A stretch of 64,000 bases of DNA from ZC4RG25 sp023428365 (GCA_050283925.1 JBNOAI010000007.1:62001-126000); one strand, 5' to 3'; positions 28,152 to 36,664 are shown, numbered from the stretch's first letter. The notes: a model not told the origin generated them from the sequence alone. Program-made: numbers and translations.

Positions 28152-28253
28152 TGTCATCCCGGCCGAAGCGAAGCGAAGAGCCGGGACCCCAGGGACTACG
28201 GTCATCCCCCCTGGGTCCCGGATATTGCGCTCACGCGCAATTCCGGGATGACA
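28152..28253. repeat. Palindromic dispersed-repeat element
   Basis: Outer inverted arms TGTCATCCCGG (28152-28162) and CCGGGATGACA (28243-28253) frame two nested stems: GGGACCC..AGGG pairing with CCCTGGGTCCC, and a perfect 7-bp hairpin ATTGCGC-TCAC-GCGCAAT (28224-28241). The text GTCATCCCGGCCGAAGCGAA is the kind of intergenic palindrome seen in many copies in Bradyrhizobium and relatives. It lies between the EAL gene and yqgE, both reading toward it, and could act as a terminator or transcript stabiliser. Confidence 0.75.
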
Positions 28254-28372
28254 GAAGGGCACCGAGGGCTTCATCGTGTCGGGATTGCTGAGGGTTGTCC
28301 CTGACATCAGGCCGCGGCGAAGGGCAAGCGGATGGTCGTGGTTTGCAGGCAGGGGGATCTGCGGTGCGTTGG

Positions 28373-28396
28373 TGGCTCCGCGGGTAGGATTCGAAC
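28373..28396 (-). other. 24-bp remnant matching a tRNA-Asn 3' end (possible att scar)
   Basis: On the minus strand this reads GTTCGAATCCTACCCGCGGA then GCCA, which equals, from memory, the T-loop, T-stem 3' strand, acceptor 3' strand and CCA of alphaproteobacterial tRNA-Asn(GTT). Upstream bases are yqgE coding sequence, so no complete tRNA is possible. Duplicated tRNA 3' ends are left by tyrosine integrases, so an attachment scar is the simplest reading. Confidence 0.55.
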
Positions 28397-28407
28397 TCCC
28401 CGCGAAA

Positions 28408-29019
28408 TCAGGCGTGGCCGGCCGCGTTCACCAGATGGGTTGGGTCTACGCCGAGCTTGGACATTGCCCGCTCGTACTTGTCCTCGACATTGAAATCGAA
28501 GACTAGCTCCGTATCGGCGGGGCAATTCAGCCAGCCGTTAGCCTGGATCTCGCTCTCCAACTGCCCCGGAGCCCAGCCCGCATAGCCGAGCGCGAGGATC
28601 GCCTTGTTCGGGCCTTCACCGGTCGCCAGTGCTTTCAGAATGTCGATAGTCGCGGTGAGGCACACGTCGTTGTCGATCGAAAGTGTCGACGAGGGCGTGA
28701 AGTAATCTGAGCTATGCAACACGAAGCCGCGTTCCGGCTCGACTGGCCCGCCGAGATGAATTGCCATCTCTTGCAGGTGCGGCGCCATGATCGCGTCGGC
28801 ATCGTCTTCGACGAGTTGCAGGCGTTCCAGCAGATCGGGGAAATTGATGTGCGGCGCCCGCTGGTTGATGATCAACCCCATGGCGCCTTCCGCCGAATGG
28901 GCGCACATATAGATTACCGATCGCGCGAACCGCTTATCGGCCATGGCAGGCATCGCAATCAGCAACTGCCCGTCAAAGAAGGTGCCTGTAGACTTTCTTG
29001 TGCGCCGCTTCGGTTTCAT
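28408..29019 (-). CDS. YqgE/AlgH family protein
   Basis: 203 aa. The conserved YqgE core is present: FFDGQLLIAMPAMADKRFARSVIYMC, GAMGLIINQRAP, HLGGPVEPERGFVLHSSDY, ALGYAGWAPGQLESEIQANGW. The N-terminal ten residues are basic. YqgE is widely conserved without a settled biochemical role; AlgH was named as an alginate regulator. It is divergent from the DsbD-like gene across 151 bp. The stop codon lies 12 bp from the tRNA-Asn-like scrap. Confidence 0.94.
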   Translation of the reverse strand: MKPKRRTRKSTGTFFDGQLLIAMPAMADKRFARSVIYMCAHSAEGAMGLIINQRAPHINFPDLLERLQLVEDDADAIMAPHLQEMAIHLGGPVEPERGFVLHSSDYFTPSSTLSIDNDVCLTATIDILKALATGEGPNKAILALGYAGWAPGQLESEIQANGWLNCPADTELVFDFNVEDKYERAMSKLGVDPTHLVNAAGHA

Positions 29020-29170
29020 CTCTTGAATCTAGACCCAGCGTCCTTGGCCTGTGAAGCGTAGATTTTAGCAATTGAGCAATAATGCCCGCCTGATCAGCGG
29101 AAAGTGAATTGTCCGTACCATCGCCCTGGATACATAGGCTGTAGAGCCGACTGAGCAAGAGGAGGCGCGA

Positions 29171-30034
29171 TTGACAGTATGGCATGACTGGCTTTTCGCT
29201 GGCATGACGAGTGCCGCGGCGATGCTGTTCTCCGGTGCTCAGCCTGCGCTGGCGGGCGATCTGGCGACAACGTGGACCAAGGGGCATAGTTACGAAGTTC
29301 GGCTGATTGCAGGTTCCGCAGCGCGCGATCTCGGGGCTCATCAACGAAATTTTGCGGCCATCGAAATCAAACTGGCGCCAGGGTGGAAGACCTACTGGCG
29401 CTCACCGGGCGATGCGGGCGGGATGCCACCACGTTTTGACTGGGCGGGGTCATCCAATCTGGCAAGTGCCGACGCCCTCTTTCCCGCTCCCAAGCGCTAC
29501 AAGGACGCGCTGGGTGACGCCATCATCTATTCCGGCTCGGTGCTGTTTCCGGTCGAGGTTCGCCCCCAGGACAAAACCAAGCCGGTCGAGCTGAAGCTGG
29601 GCATGGAGTTTGGCGTGTGCCGCGAGATCTGCGTGCCGGCCGAAGCCAGTTTCTCGCTGACAATCCCGCCTGCGACGGCCGCTCCATCGTCGGCGATAGA
29701 TCAGGCTTTGTCGGTCGTGCCCCGGGGGCGGGCCGATCGCCTGAGCAAGGATCCCAAGCTCGACAAGGTTGTGCTGCGGACTGATGGCGGCAAGCCGCGT
29801 TTGGTGATCGATGCAACATTTCCGGGATCGGGAGCCTCGGGGGATCTGTTTGTCGAAGCTCCCGATGCGATCTATCTGCCGGTGCCGAAGAAAATTGGTC
29901 AGGGGCCTGATACTGCGAGCTTCGAAGTTGACCTGTCGGAGTATCCGGAGGTTCCCGATCTGAAGGGCAAGACCTTGACCGTCACGATGGTGTCGAGCGT
30001 CGGACAATCCGAGGCGACGTGGGTCACCAAGTAG
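29171..30034 (+). CDS. DsbD N-terminal-domain-like periplasmic protein
   Basis: 287 aa from a TTG with AGAGGAGG just upstream. A signal peptide (SAAAMLFSGAQPALA) is followed by a domain with the DsbD-alpha features HSYEVRLIAG, IKLAPGWKTYWRSPGDAGGMPP, YSGSVLFPVEV and the redox-type pair CREICVPAE. The transmembrane electron-relay domain of full DsbD is absent, so this is a stand-alone periplasmic part that might receive electrons from another membrane partner (CcdA or ScsB-like). It may protect against copper or oxidative stress; unknown. Confidence 0.8.
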   Translation: MTVWHDWLFAGMTSAAAMLFSGAQPALAGDLATTWTKGHSYEVRLIAGSAARDLGAHQRNFAAIEIKLAPGWKTYWRSPGDAGGMPPRFDWAGSSNLASADALFPAPKRYKDALGDAIIYSGSVLFPVEVRPQDKTKPVELKLGMEFGVCREICVPAEASFSLTIPPATAAPSSAIDQALSVVPRGRADRLSKDPKLDKVVLRTDGGKPRLVIDATFPGSGASGDLFVEAPDAIYLPVPKKIGQGPDTASFEVDLSEYPEVPDLKGKTLTVTMVSSVGQSEATWVTK

Positions 30035-30144
30035 ATACCGGCCAAGTGCGCCGTGTACTTGGATGGATCATAAAGACCATATAGGTTCCTGGTTCCGCGC
30101 CCGACACTGGGCGCTTCCTAACGATGGCGTTGCGGAGGATTTCG

Positions 30145-30633
30145 ATGACGATCAAGGTGGGCGACAAGCTGCCCGAAACGACCTTCACGGTGATGGGTGA
30201 CGAAGGCCCAAAGCAGGTCAGCACGGCTGACGTGTTCGGCGGCAAGAAAGTGGCTCTGTTCGCCGTTCCGGGTGCCTATACGCCGACCTGTCACAAGCAG
30301 CATATGCCCGGTTACGTTGCTAATTCTGACGAGTTCAAGGGCAAGGGCATCGACACGATCGCCTGCACGTCCGTGAACGACATCTTCGTGCTGACGCAGT
30401 GGTCGAAGGATTCCGGCGCTGACGGCAAGATCACGATGCTGGCCGATGGCAGCGCCGATTTCGCCAAGAAGATCGGCCTCGAAATCGACCTTACCGCACG
30501 CGGTCTGGGCGTGCGTTCGAAGCGCTATTCGATGGTCGTCGATAACGGCGTCGTGTCGGTCCTCAACGTTGAGGACGCTCCGCCGCAACATGATAAGTCG
30601 AGCGCGACTGCGCTACTGGCTTGCAAACTCTGA
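30145..30633 (+). CDS. Peroxiredoxin (Prx5/AhpE-like thioredoxin peroxidase)
   Basis: 162 aa from the ATG at 30145, preceded by GGAGG. The peroxidatic cysteine is in AVPGAYTPTCHKQHMPGY, the PxxxTxxC pattern of atypical Prx5-type enzymes. A second cysteine in TIACTSVND is in the position seen in the glutaredoxin-dependent subgroup. LTARGLGVRSKRYSMVVDNGVV is a family segment. It reduces hydrogen peroxide and organic peroxides in the cytoplasm. Convergent with rnhA. Confidence 0.94.
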   Translation: MTIKVGDKLPETTFTVMGDEGPKQVSTADVFGGKKVALFAVPGAYTPTCHKQHMPGYVANSDEFKGKGIDTIACTSVNDIFVLTQWSKDSGADGKITMLADGSADFAKKIGLEIDLTARGLGVRSKRYSMVVDNGVVSVLNVEDAPPQHDKSSATALLACKL

Positions 30634-30646
30634 TTTGATGAAAGCG

Positions 30647-30684
30647 ACGGCGTGGGTGCGAGGTTCGCCTTGCTCTCACGCCGT
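30647..30684. terminator. Hairpin between convergent peroxiredoxin and rnhA genes
   Basis: Arms ACGGCGTG (30647-30654) and CACGCCGT (30677-30684) with an inner TTCG-capped stem GCGAGG/CCTTGC (one mismatch). The right arm overlaps the last codons of rnhA. On the plus strand TCCGTTTT follows. It probably ends transcripts from both sides. Confidence 0.5.
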
Positions 30685-31140
30685 TCCGTTTTCGCGCATC
30701 GTGCGAATAGCTTCGCGTGCGAGTTCGTCGGCGCGCTCGTTCTCGACGTTGCCCGCGTGGCCTTTGACCCAATGCCAGTTGATCTTGTGACTGCCGAGAG
30801 CCGTATCTAGGCGCTGCCATAGTTCGACGTTCTTGACCGGCTTCTTGTCCGCTGTGCGCCAATTGTTGCGCTTCCAGGAATGGATCCAGCTCATGATGCC
30901 GTTCCGGAGATAGGCGCTATCGGTATACAGGTCGACGTTGGATGGGCGCTTGAGCGCTTCGAGCGCCTGGATCGCCGCCATCAGCTCCATGCGGTTATTG
31001 GTGCTCACCGCTTCTCCGCCGTTGAGCTCTTTGCGGTGGGTTCCCGATGTCAGGATCGCGCCCCAGCCTCCCGGCCCGGGGTTTCCGGAACAGGCACCAT
31101 CCGTATAGATCACCACCGAGGGACGTTGGCTGCTCATCAC
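30676..31140 (-). CDS. rnhA: Ribonuclease HI
   Basis: 154 aa. It degrades the RNA of RNA-DNA hybrids. The metal-binding acidic residues are visible: Asp in YTDGACSGNPGPGGWGA, Glu in NNRMELMAAI, Asp in DLYTDSAYLRNGI and the C-terminal Asp in NERADELARE. The length is the usual one. It overlaps thrB by 4 bp; rnhA after thrB is a common rhizobial order, giving the string ispH-thrB-rnhA on the minus strand. Confidence 0.97.
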   Translation of the reverse strand: MMSSQRPSVVIYTDGACSGNPGPGGWGAILTSGTHRKELNGGEAVSTNNRMELMAAIQALEALKRPSNVDLYTDSAYLRNGIMSWIHSWKRNNWRTADKKPVKNVELWQRLDTALGSHKINWHWVKGHAGNVENERADELAREAIRTMRENGTA

Positions 31141-32105
31141 GCGATCTCGAGGCCATAGTCGGCGGCGGAACGCACGGCGCGGTGGAAGCGCAGGCGGCGC
31201 AGATAATCGATCGGATTGTGCGGCTTCACGAGGGCGTTCGGCGGGGTATTCAGCCAGTCATAGGCTCGGGTGAGCAGGAACCGCAACGCGCTGCCGCGCG
31301 CCAGCAACGGCAACGCCTCCCGTTCAGCGGGGCTCAATTCGCGGACGGAGCGATAGCCTTTCAGCAATGCGCGCCCTTTCGTGAGATTGAAGGCGTGGTC
31401 GGGCTCGAAACACCACGCGTTCAGGCACACGGCGACGTCGTAGGCGAAGAAGTCGTTACAGGCGAAGTAGAAGTCGATCAGGCCGGACAGTTCATCGCCG
31501 CGGAAGAACACGTTGTCAGGAAACAGGTCGGCGTGGATGACACCAGCAGGCAGATCATCGGGCCAGTTAGGGAGGAGAGCGCCAAGTTCACGGCGGATCT
31601 CGGCGGCGAGGCCATCCGATATCTCGTCCGCACGCGCTTCGAAACGTTCGAACAAGCTCGTCCATCCAGCCGGGCCGAGCGCGTTGGCGCGGCGGACCGT
31701 GTAGTTTTGGCCAGCCAGATGCAGTCGCGCCAACGCCTGACCGACAGCATAGCAATTGTCGGCCTGGGGCTTCCGAAGCCAGACGCCATCCAGGAATGTC
31801 ACGAGCGCGGCAGGACGTCCGGCCAGTTCGCGCAGCATCACGCCTTGCTGGTCGCGAACAGGCGTCGGGCAGGAGATGCCGGCGTTCGCTAGGTGCTCCA
31901 TCAAGCCGAGGAAGAATGGCAGGTCTTCGCGCTGAACGCGCTTTTCGTACAGCGTCAGGATGAACCGGCCCTCCGAGGCCTGGACCAGATAATTGGTGTT
32001 CTCGACGCCTTCCGCGATACCCTTGTAGGACAGCAGATCGCCCAGCCCGTAGCTGGCGATGAAACGTGCGAGATCTTCGTCGGAAACTTCGGTGTAGACG
32101 GCCAT
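31137..32105 (-). CDS. thrB: Homoserine kinase (APH-fold ThrB2 type)
   Basis: 322 aa. It phosphorylates homoserine for threonine synthase. This is the aminoglycoside-phosphotransferase-fold class, not the GHMP class: EGVENTNYLVQASEGRFILTLYEKR (ATP loop), the catalytic VIHADLFPDNVFF and the metal site SGLIDFYFACND. N-terminus MAVYTEVSDEDLARFI is typical of the rhizobial enzyme. It begins 3 bp after ispH, and its stop overlaps rnhA. Confidence 0.96.
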   Translation of the reverse strand: MAVYTEVSDEDLARFIASYGLGDLLSYKGIAEGVENTNYLVQASEGRFILTLYEKRVQREDLPFFLGLMEHLANAGISCPTPVRDQQGVMLRELAGRPAALVTFLDGVWLRKPQADNCYAVGQALARLHLAGQNYTVRRANALGPAGWTSLFERFEARADEISDGLAAEIRRELGALLPNWPDDLPAGVIHADLFPDNVFFRGDELSGLIDFYFACNDFFAYDVAVCLNAWCFEPDHAFNLTKGRALLKGYRSVRELSPAEREALPLLARGSALRFLLTRAYDWLNTPPNALVKPHNPIDYLRRLRFHRAVRSAADYGLEIA

Positions 32106-32108
32106 GGT

Positions 32109-33125
32109 TCAGACGCCCGCTGCCCGCTTGCGCGGCGTGGCATCGTCGCGGAGTTCGCGGGGAACGTTGAAGGCGATGTTTTCCTGGGCCGTGCTGACCA
32201 TCTCGACCTTGACGTCGAACCGATCCCGGAAGGCATCCACGATTTCATCGACGAGAACTTCGGGAGCCGAGGCTCCGGCTGTGACCGCGATCGTCCGCAC
32301 ACCCTCGAAATCCTGCCAGTCGATGTCAGCGGCGCGCTGCACCAGCATCGAACGAGGGCAGCCAGCCCGCTCGGCAACTTCCACAAGCCGTACGGAATTC
32401 GAACTGTTGGGCGCACCGACCACCAGGAAGCGCTCGACCTTCGGTGCGACGGCCTTGACCGCCGCTTGGCGGTTCGTGGTGGCGTAGCAGATGTCTTCCT
32501 TCGCGGGGCCAACGATCTCCGGGAACCGTTGCTTCAGAACACTGACGATGGCGGCTGTGTCGTCCACGGACAATGTCGTTTGCGTCGCGTAGGCAAGCAT
32601 CTGTGGGTCATGGGGGACAAATACCCTGGCATCGTCGATGGTTTCGATAAGCGCCACGGCCCCCTCGGGAAGCTGACCCATAGTGCCGATGATCTCAGGA
32701 TGACCGGCATGACCAATCAGAACGATCTGACGTCCGCCTTCGAAGTGGCGATGGGCCTCGCGGTGGACCTTAGAAACCAGGGGACATGTCGCATCGAGCT
32801 GGAACATGTTGCGCGCTTTCGCCGCCGCAGGCACCGACTTCGGCACCCCGTGTGCCGAGAAAATCACAGGGGCGTCGGTTTCTGGAATCTCGTCCAGCTC
32901 TTCCACAAAAATGGCGCCTTTGGCCCTGAGGGATTCCACGACGAATCGGTTGTGAACGATCTCGTGGCGTACGTAGACAGGGGGGCCGTACTTGGCCAAC
33001 GCAAGCTCGACGATATGGATGGCGCGGTCGACGCCGGCGCAGAACCCGCGAGGGGCTGCCAGTATCAACGTTAATTGTGGCCTCGATCGCCCGGATTGTT
33101 GGTCAGAGGCTTGAGATGCTGACAT
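32109..33125 (-). CDS. ispH: 4-hydroxy-3-methylbut-2-enyl diphosphate reductase
   Basis: 338 aa. Last step of the MEP isoprenoid pathway, a 4Fe-4S enzyme. The three cluster cysteines are in PRGFCAGVDRAI, LDATCPLVSKVH and RAGCPRSMLV. HEIVHNRFVVE and the catalytic glutamate region lie between. About 20 poorly conserved residues precede the core. First gene of the ispH-thrB-rnhA unit; divergent to the lipoprotein gene. Confidence 0.97.
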   Translation of the reverse strand: MSASQASDQQSGRSRPQLTLILAAPRGFCAGVDRAIHIVELALAKYGPPVYVRHEIVHNRFVVESLRAKGAIFVEELDEIPETDAPVIFSAHGVPKSVPAAAKARNMFQLDATCPLVSKVHREAHRHFEGGRQIVLIGHAGHPEIIGTMGQLPEGAVALIETIDDARVFVPHDPQMLAYATQTTLSVDDTAAIVSVLKQRFPEIVGPAKEDICYATTNRQAAVKAVAPKVERFLVVGAPNSSNSVRLVEVAERAGCPRSMLVQRAADIDWQDFEGVRTIAVTAGASAPEVLVDEIVDAFRDRFDVKVEMVSTAQENIAFNVPRELRDDATPRKRAAGV

Positions 33126-33215
33126 AACCGTGTGACGGTCCTTGGCAATGATTCCATTTCGTAGCTACGCGCTTGATTGCTCCGTGTCGAGTGAGTTGGC
33201 CATTGGCCTGCCTGC

Positions 33216-33261
33216 TGCGACAAGTGTTCATGGATGTTGTCACACAGCTCATGTGCGACAA
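33216..33261. promoter_or_regulatory. Cluster of TTGTCRCA-type half sites upstream of lipoprotein gene
   Basis: Three copies of an 8-bp box occur in 46 bp: TGCGACAA (33216-33223), TTGTCACA (33237-33244) and TGCGACAA (33254-33261). The last two make an inverted repeat with 8 of 9 matching arm bases around a 7-bp spacer. The cluster sits between divergent ispH and the lipoprotein gene. The binding protein is unknown. Confidence 0.35.
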
Positions 33262-33330
33262 TACCGCGGGTGGGCAATCGTATCGTGGTTATACAGGTGC
33301 AAGTGGTAACCCCGTGAGGCAAATTCATCC

Positions 33331-33969
33331 ATGACCGCTGCGGGACACGCACTTATTCGAATTCTAGGTTTGGGCTTGCTCGCCGGCTCGCTTGCCGGTT
33401 GCGGGATGTCGAACCTGACGTCAGGCCTCGGCGGAGGCGCATTCGGCGGCTCATCAACGCCGCAGTCTGCCTCCGTAAGCGAGGAACAGCTGCTGTCGGC
33501 AGCCAAGTCGGACTATGGCGCGACCGGTTCAACCGGCTCCGATATTGCCATGGGCTGCCCGCGGTTCGTCGTTTGGCCGCGCGATAATAATGTGACGATC
33601 TACGAACAGGGCCGTGTCGGCGACGGCATGGCGGTGATGCATCGCGGCGAGATCACCAAAACGGCGCGCGAATGCCAGATCGAAGCCGGTCGCGTCACGG
33701 TTAAGTATGGCTTCTCCGGACGTGTCCTGTTGGGGCCGCGCGGGCAAGACGGCACAGTCAGCCTGCCGCTCAATGTCTTTGTTACAGATGCCAGCCGTCA
33801 GCGCATTACGGAAGACAAAGCCAAGGTGAGCGTCGCCGTCGCTGTCGACCGACCCATCGGTTACTTCTCGATGGTAAAGACCGTTACTTTCCAGATCCCG
33901 GAAGGCACGCGTCCGAGCGAGTATGAAGTTTTCGTTGGCTTCGATCGCAACGTGCCGAACTCGGGCTGA
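33331..33969 (+). CDS. Hypothetical lipoprotein
   Basis: 212 aa. A short signal peptide ends in the lipobox LAGC, so the mature protein is lipid-anchored at Cys24. A glycine/serine-rich linker follows, then a domain of about 130 residues with GCPRFVVWPRDNNVTIYE, RECQIEAGRVTVKYGFSGRV and VDRPIGYFSMVKTVTFQIP, predicted all-beta. I do not recognise a characterised family; similar proteins are common in Hyphomicrobiales. Likely an outer-membrane or periplasmic structural factor. Convergent with the kinase gene. Confidence 0.82.
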   Translation: MTAAGHALIRILGLGLLAGSLAGCGMSNLTSGLGGGAFGGSSTPQSASVSEEQLLSAAKSDYGATGSTGSDIAMGCPRFVVWPRDNNVTIYEQGRVGDGMAVMHRGEITKTARECQIEAGRVTVKYGFSGRVLLGPRGQDGTVSLPLNVFVTDASRQRITEDKAKVSVAVAVDRPIGYFSMVKTVTFQIPEGTRPSEYEVFVGFDRNVPNSG

Positions 33970-33987
33970 ATTGGCGCTCGCGTCTCG

Positions 33988-34743
33988 TTATTGCTTAGAA
34001 GCAAGCCTGCCGCCCAGCCGTACGGTCAGTCGTGGCCGGTCGAGGTCGTTATTGTCGAGGACAGCATCGGCCGCCAAGGCAGGATTGCTCAGGCGATCGT
34101 AAAGCTCGAAGGCTGGCCGATAGCGATTGGCATAGAGCTGGCGCGTCGCCTCCGCTCCTCCCAGTTGTGACAGATCTCGCGAAATACCGCGCTGTTCCGA
34201 AATATCGGCGGTCGTATCGACAAAGATCGTCACATCCCAGTTGTCGCGAAGCTCCGGCCTTTGGAGAAATGTGCCGTCGACGATCAAGACGGTATCGGCT
34301 GGCGCAACTTGTGACGCCTGCGTGATTGGAACGTCGTTATCGAGGTCGAACGAAGCCGTACGGTAGTGCCTATCTCCGCCTGGGCCTAGGGGCATCAAAA
34401 GCAGCGTGTTGATGGCCGGAAGATCTCGGGCGTCGTAATAATAGCCTTCGGCGGACTGCCGGCCTCGCGCATAGCGGACCGCTCGAGGGTTATGGAAGCC
34501 GTCGATCGAGGTGCGAATGACGTGGCGCTTCCGGTCACGAAGGAGCGTGGCCAACTCATCCGCCAGTGTTGTTTTGCCGGATGCTGTCCGTCCATCCACG
34601 GCGACACGGAGCGGATGCGAGATCCTCAGTCCCTCAATGCGGAGAGCGAGATCCGTCAGGACGGCGAGACGTTGGGTCAATGGGAATCCTGCTTTCACTG
34701 GCGCCGCGGGGCGCAGTTTCGGGCAAAGCAACGTGGCTATCAC
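33988..34743 (-). CDS. P-loop nucleoside kinase-like protein (uridine kinase superfamily)
   Basis: 251 aa. The P-loop is VDGRTASGKTTLADEL at about residue 48. SIDGFHNPRAVRYARGR and YYYDARDLPAI match uridine-kinase/phosphoribulokinase-like proteins, where the Asp-Gly-Phe-His segment contacts the nucleoside. VLIVDGTFLQRPEL is the second conserved strand. The substrate is not determined. The first 30 residues are not conserved, so the true start may be internal. It lies divergent from the glycine riboswitch. Confidence 0.75.
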   Translation of the reverse strand: MIATLLCPKLRPAAPVKAGFPLTQRLAVLTDLALRIEGLRISHPLRVAVDGRTASGKTTLADELATLLRDRKRHVIRTSIDGFHNPRAVRYARGRQSAEGYYYDARDLPAINTLLLMPLGPGGDRHYRTASFDLDNDVPITQASQVAPADTVLIVDGTFLQRPELRDNWDVTIFVDTTADISEQRGISRDLSQLGGAEATRQLYANRYRPAFELYDRLSNPALAADAVLDNNDLDRPRLTVRLGGRLASKQ

Positions 34744-34845
34744 ATCGTATTTTTACCGATTGATGACGGCTGCCGGCCTGGTCCCGTTCCCGCGTTGACT
34801 TCCGGCAGGCCTAACGTATGCTGGATTGATTGCCAGTCGACACTC

Positions 34846-35060
34846 GCGGAAGAGGACGGCAGCATGCGTTTGCATGGTGCCGGCGCCGAAGGAGCAACCG
34901 CCCCGGAACCTCTCAGGCAAAAGGACCGCAAGTTGATGGCGCTCTGGAAAGAGATCGAGGCGGTTTGCCGTCCGATCCACCGAAGGGGTTAAGGTCCCAG
35001 CCGATTCCCAGTATCGGCGCCGGACTGAATCTCTCAGGTCCCGAGACAGAGGGGGCTCGT
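34846..35060 (+). ncRNA. Tandem glycine riboswitch upstream of gcvT
   Basis: Two glycine aptamers in series. The first carries CGCCGAAGGAGCAACCGC and CTCTCAGGCAAAAGGACCG, the core sequences of the gcvT element. The second carries CACCGAAGGGG and AATCTCTCAGGTCCCGAGAC. A short linker about 34945-34965 joins them. In this arrangement glycine binding usually turns on the downstream glycine-cleavage genes. The gcvT start is about 60 bp beyond the second aptamer. Confidence 0.95.
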
Positions 35061-35119
35061 TAGCGGGTGCAGCTGTGCCCGTGATCTGAGCCCTGTGAGA
35101 TGTCGGGACCCGCGAGAGC

Positions 35120-36259
35120 ATGACTGCACAACAGCCTGCCGAACCCCTCAAGCGCACGCCGCTTTATGATCTTCATGTCGAGCTTGGCGCCAAGATGGTG
35201 CCGTTCGCCGGATACGACATGCCGGTGCAGTATCCGCTCGGCGTGCTGAAGGAGCATCTGTGGACGCGTGACAAGGCGGGACTGTTTGATGTCTCGCATA
35301 TGGGGCAGGCGCTCCTGATCGGCCCGGACCACGCGACGACGGCGGCTGCGATCGAAGCGCTCATTCCCGCGGATATTCTCAATCTGAAGCCGGGCCAGCA
35401 ACGCTATTCGCAACTTCTGAACGACAAGGGCGCAACCATTGATGATCTGATGGTGACGCGTCCGCTCCAGCCATCCGAGGACGGAAAGCTTCTCCTCGTC
35501 GTCAATGCATCCCGCAAGGATGTCGACTATCCCTATATTTCAGAACGGTTGCCGGCATCGGTGAAACTGCAGCCGCTGCCGGATAAAGCGCTGATGGCGC
35601 TGCAGGGACCTGCAGCCAGCGCGGTGCTTTCGAAGCTCGCTCCAGCTGCAGGCGAGATGGGCTTCATGGCTGCGCGCAACATGAAGGTGGGCGGCTTCGA
35701 TTGTCACATCAGCCGGTCCGGCTACACCGGCGAGGATGGCTACGAGATTTCTGTTGCCGCCAACGAGGCTGTTGCGCTGGCGCGTGCGCTTCTTGCCGAT
35801 CCCGATGTCCAGCCGATAGGTCTCGGCGCGCGTGACTCGCTGAGGCTGGAAGCCGGGCTCTGCCTTTACGGTCATGAACTCGACGAAACGACCTCGCCGG
35901 TTGAAGCCAATCTCGTCTGGTCGATCCAGAAGCGGCGTCGTGAGGGCGGAGGCTTTCCCGGTGCGGATCGCATCCAGCGCGAACTCAAGGACGGCACTGC
36001 GCGCAAACGTGTCGGCATCAAGCCGGAAGGCCGCGCGCCCGCGCGTGACGGCACCGAGATTCAGACCCTGTCCGGCGAACACATCGGCGTGATCACATCG
36101 GGTGGATTCGGCCCGACGGCCAACGGCCCGATTGCGCTGGGCTACGTCGCGTCCGAGCACGCCAAATCAGGCACCGAGATCCAGCTCATCGTTCGCGGCA
36201 AGCCAATGCCCGCGCGCATCGTCGACCTGCCTTTCGTTTCCAACCGCTATCACCGCTAA
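35120..36259 (+). CDS. gcvT: Glycine cleavage system T protein (aminomethyltransferase)
   Basis: 379 aa. It releases ammonia from the aminomethyl group carried by the H protein and passes the one-carbon unit to tetrahydrofolate. Family segments are GAKMVPFAGYDMPVQYPLGV, SHMGQALLIGPD, SRSGYTGEDGYEI, LGARDSLRLEAGLCLYGHEL and the C-terminal barrel. First gene of the riboswitch-controlled operon gcvT-gcvH-gcvPA-gcvPB. Confidence 0.97.
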   Translation: MTAQQPAEPLKRTPLYDLHVELGAKMVPFAGYDMPVQYPLGVLKEHLWTRDKAGLFDVSHMGQALLIGPDHATTAAAIEALIPADILNLKPGQQRYSQLLNDKGATIDDLMVTRPLQPSEDGKLLLVVNASRKDVDYPYISERLPASVKLQPLPDKALMALQGPAASAVLSKLAPAAGEMGFMAARNMKVGGFDCHISRSGYTGEDGYEISVAANEAVALARALLADPDVQPIGLGARDSLRLEAGLCLYGHELDETTSPVEANLVWSIQKRRREGGGFPGADRIQRELKDGTARKRVGIKPEGRAPARDGTEIQTLSGEHIGVITSGGFGPTANGPIALGYVASEHAKSGTEIQLIVRGKPMPARIVDLPFVSNRYHR

Positions 36260-36286
36260 GCCTGACAACGGAGAGAGACTGACCCA

Positions 36287-36664
36287 ATGGCGATCGAACG
36301 CTTCACCAAGGATCATGAATACATCTTCGTCGATGGCGACATCGGCACCGTCGGCATTTCCGTGCATGCCCAGGAGCAGCTCGGCGATGTCGTTTTCGTC
36401 GAAGTGCCTGACGCAGGACGTCAGTTGAAGCAGAAGGATGCGGCCGCCGTCGTCGAATCCGTGAAAGCGGCGAGCGAGGTTTACGCGCCTGTTTCCGGTG
36501 AAGTCGTGGAAGGCAATGCCGACCTCGCTGCCAATCCAGCCCTCGTCAACGAAGACGCGGAAGGCACGGCCTGGTTCTTCAAGCTACGCCTCGCTGACAA
36601 ATCGCAGCTTGATGGCCTGATGGATCGCGACGCCTACGAGGCGTTCGTGAAGGAGAACTCCTGA
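36287..36664 (+). CDS. gcvH: Glycine cleavage system H protein
   Basis: 125 aa. The lipoyl-carrying protein of the complex; the lipoylated lysine lies in VVESVKAASEVYAPVSGEV. FTKDHEYIFVDGDIGTVGIS and the C-terminal GTAWFFKLRL are standard. It begins 28 bp after gcvT with GGAGAGA upstream, and its TGA overlaps the gcvPA ATG by one base. Confidence 0.97.
   Translation: MAIERFTKDHEYIFVDGDIGTVGISVHAQEQLGDVVFVEVPDAGRQLKQKDAAAVVESVKAASEVYAPVSGEVVEGNADLAANPALVNEDAEGTAWFFKLRLADKSQLDGLMDRDAYEAFVKENS

Noticed and set aside
28373..28450. Complete tRNA gene on the minus strand near yqgE
   Set aside because: Only the last 24 bases match a tRNA; upstream is yqgE coding sequence with no anticodon arm.
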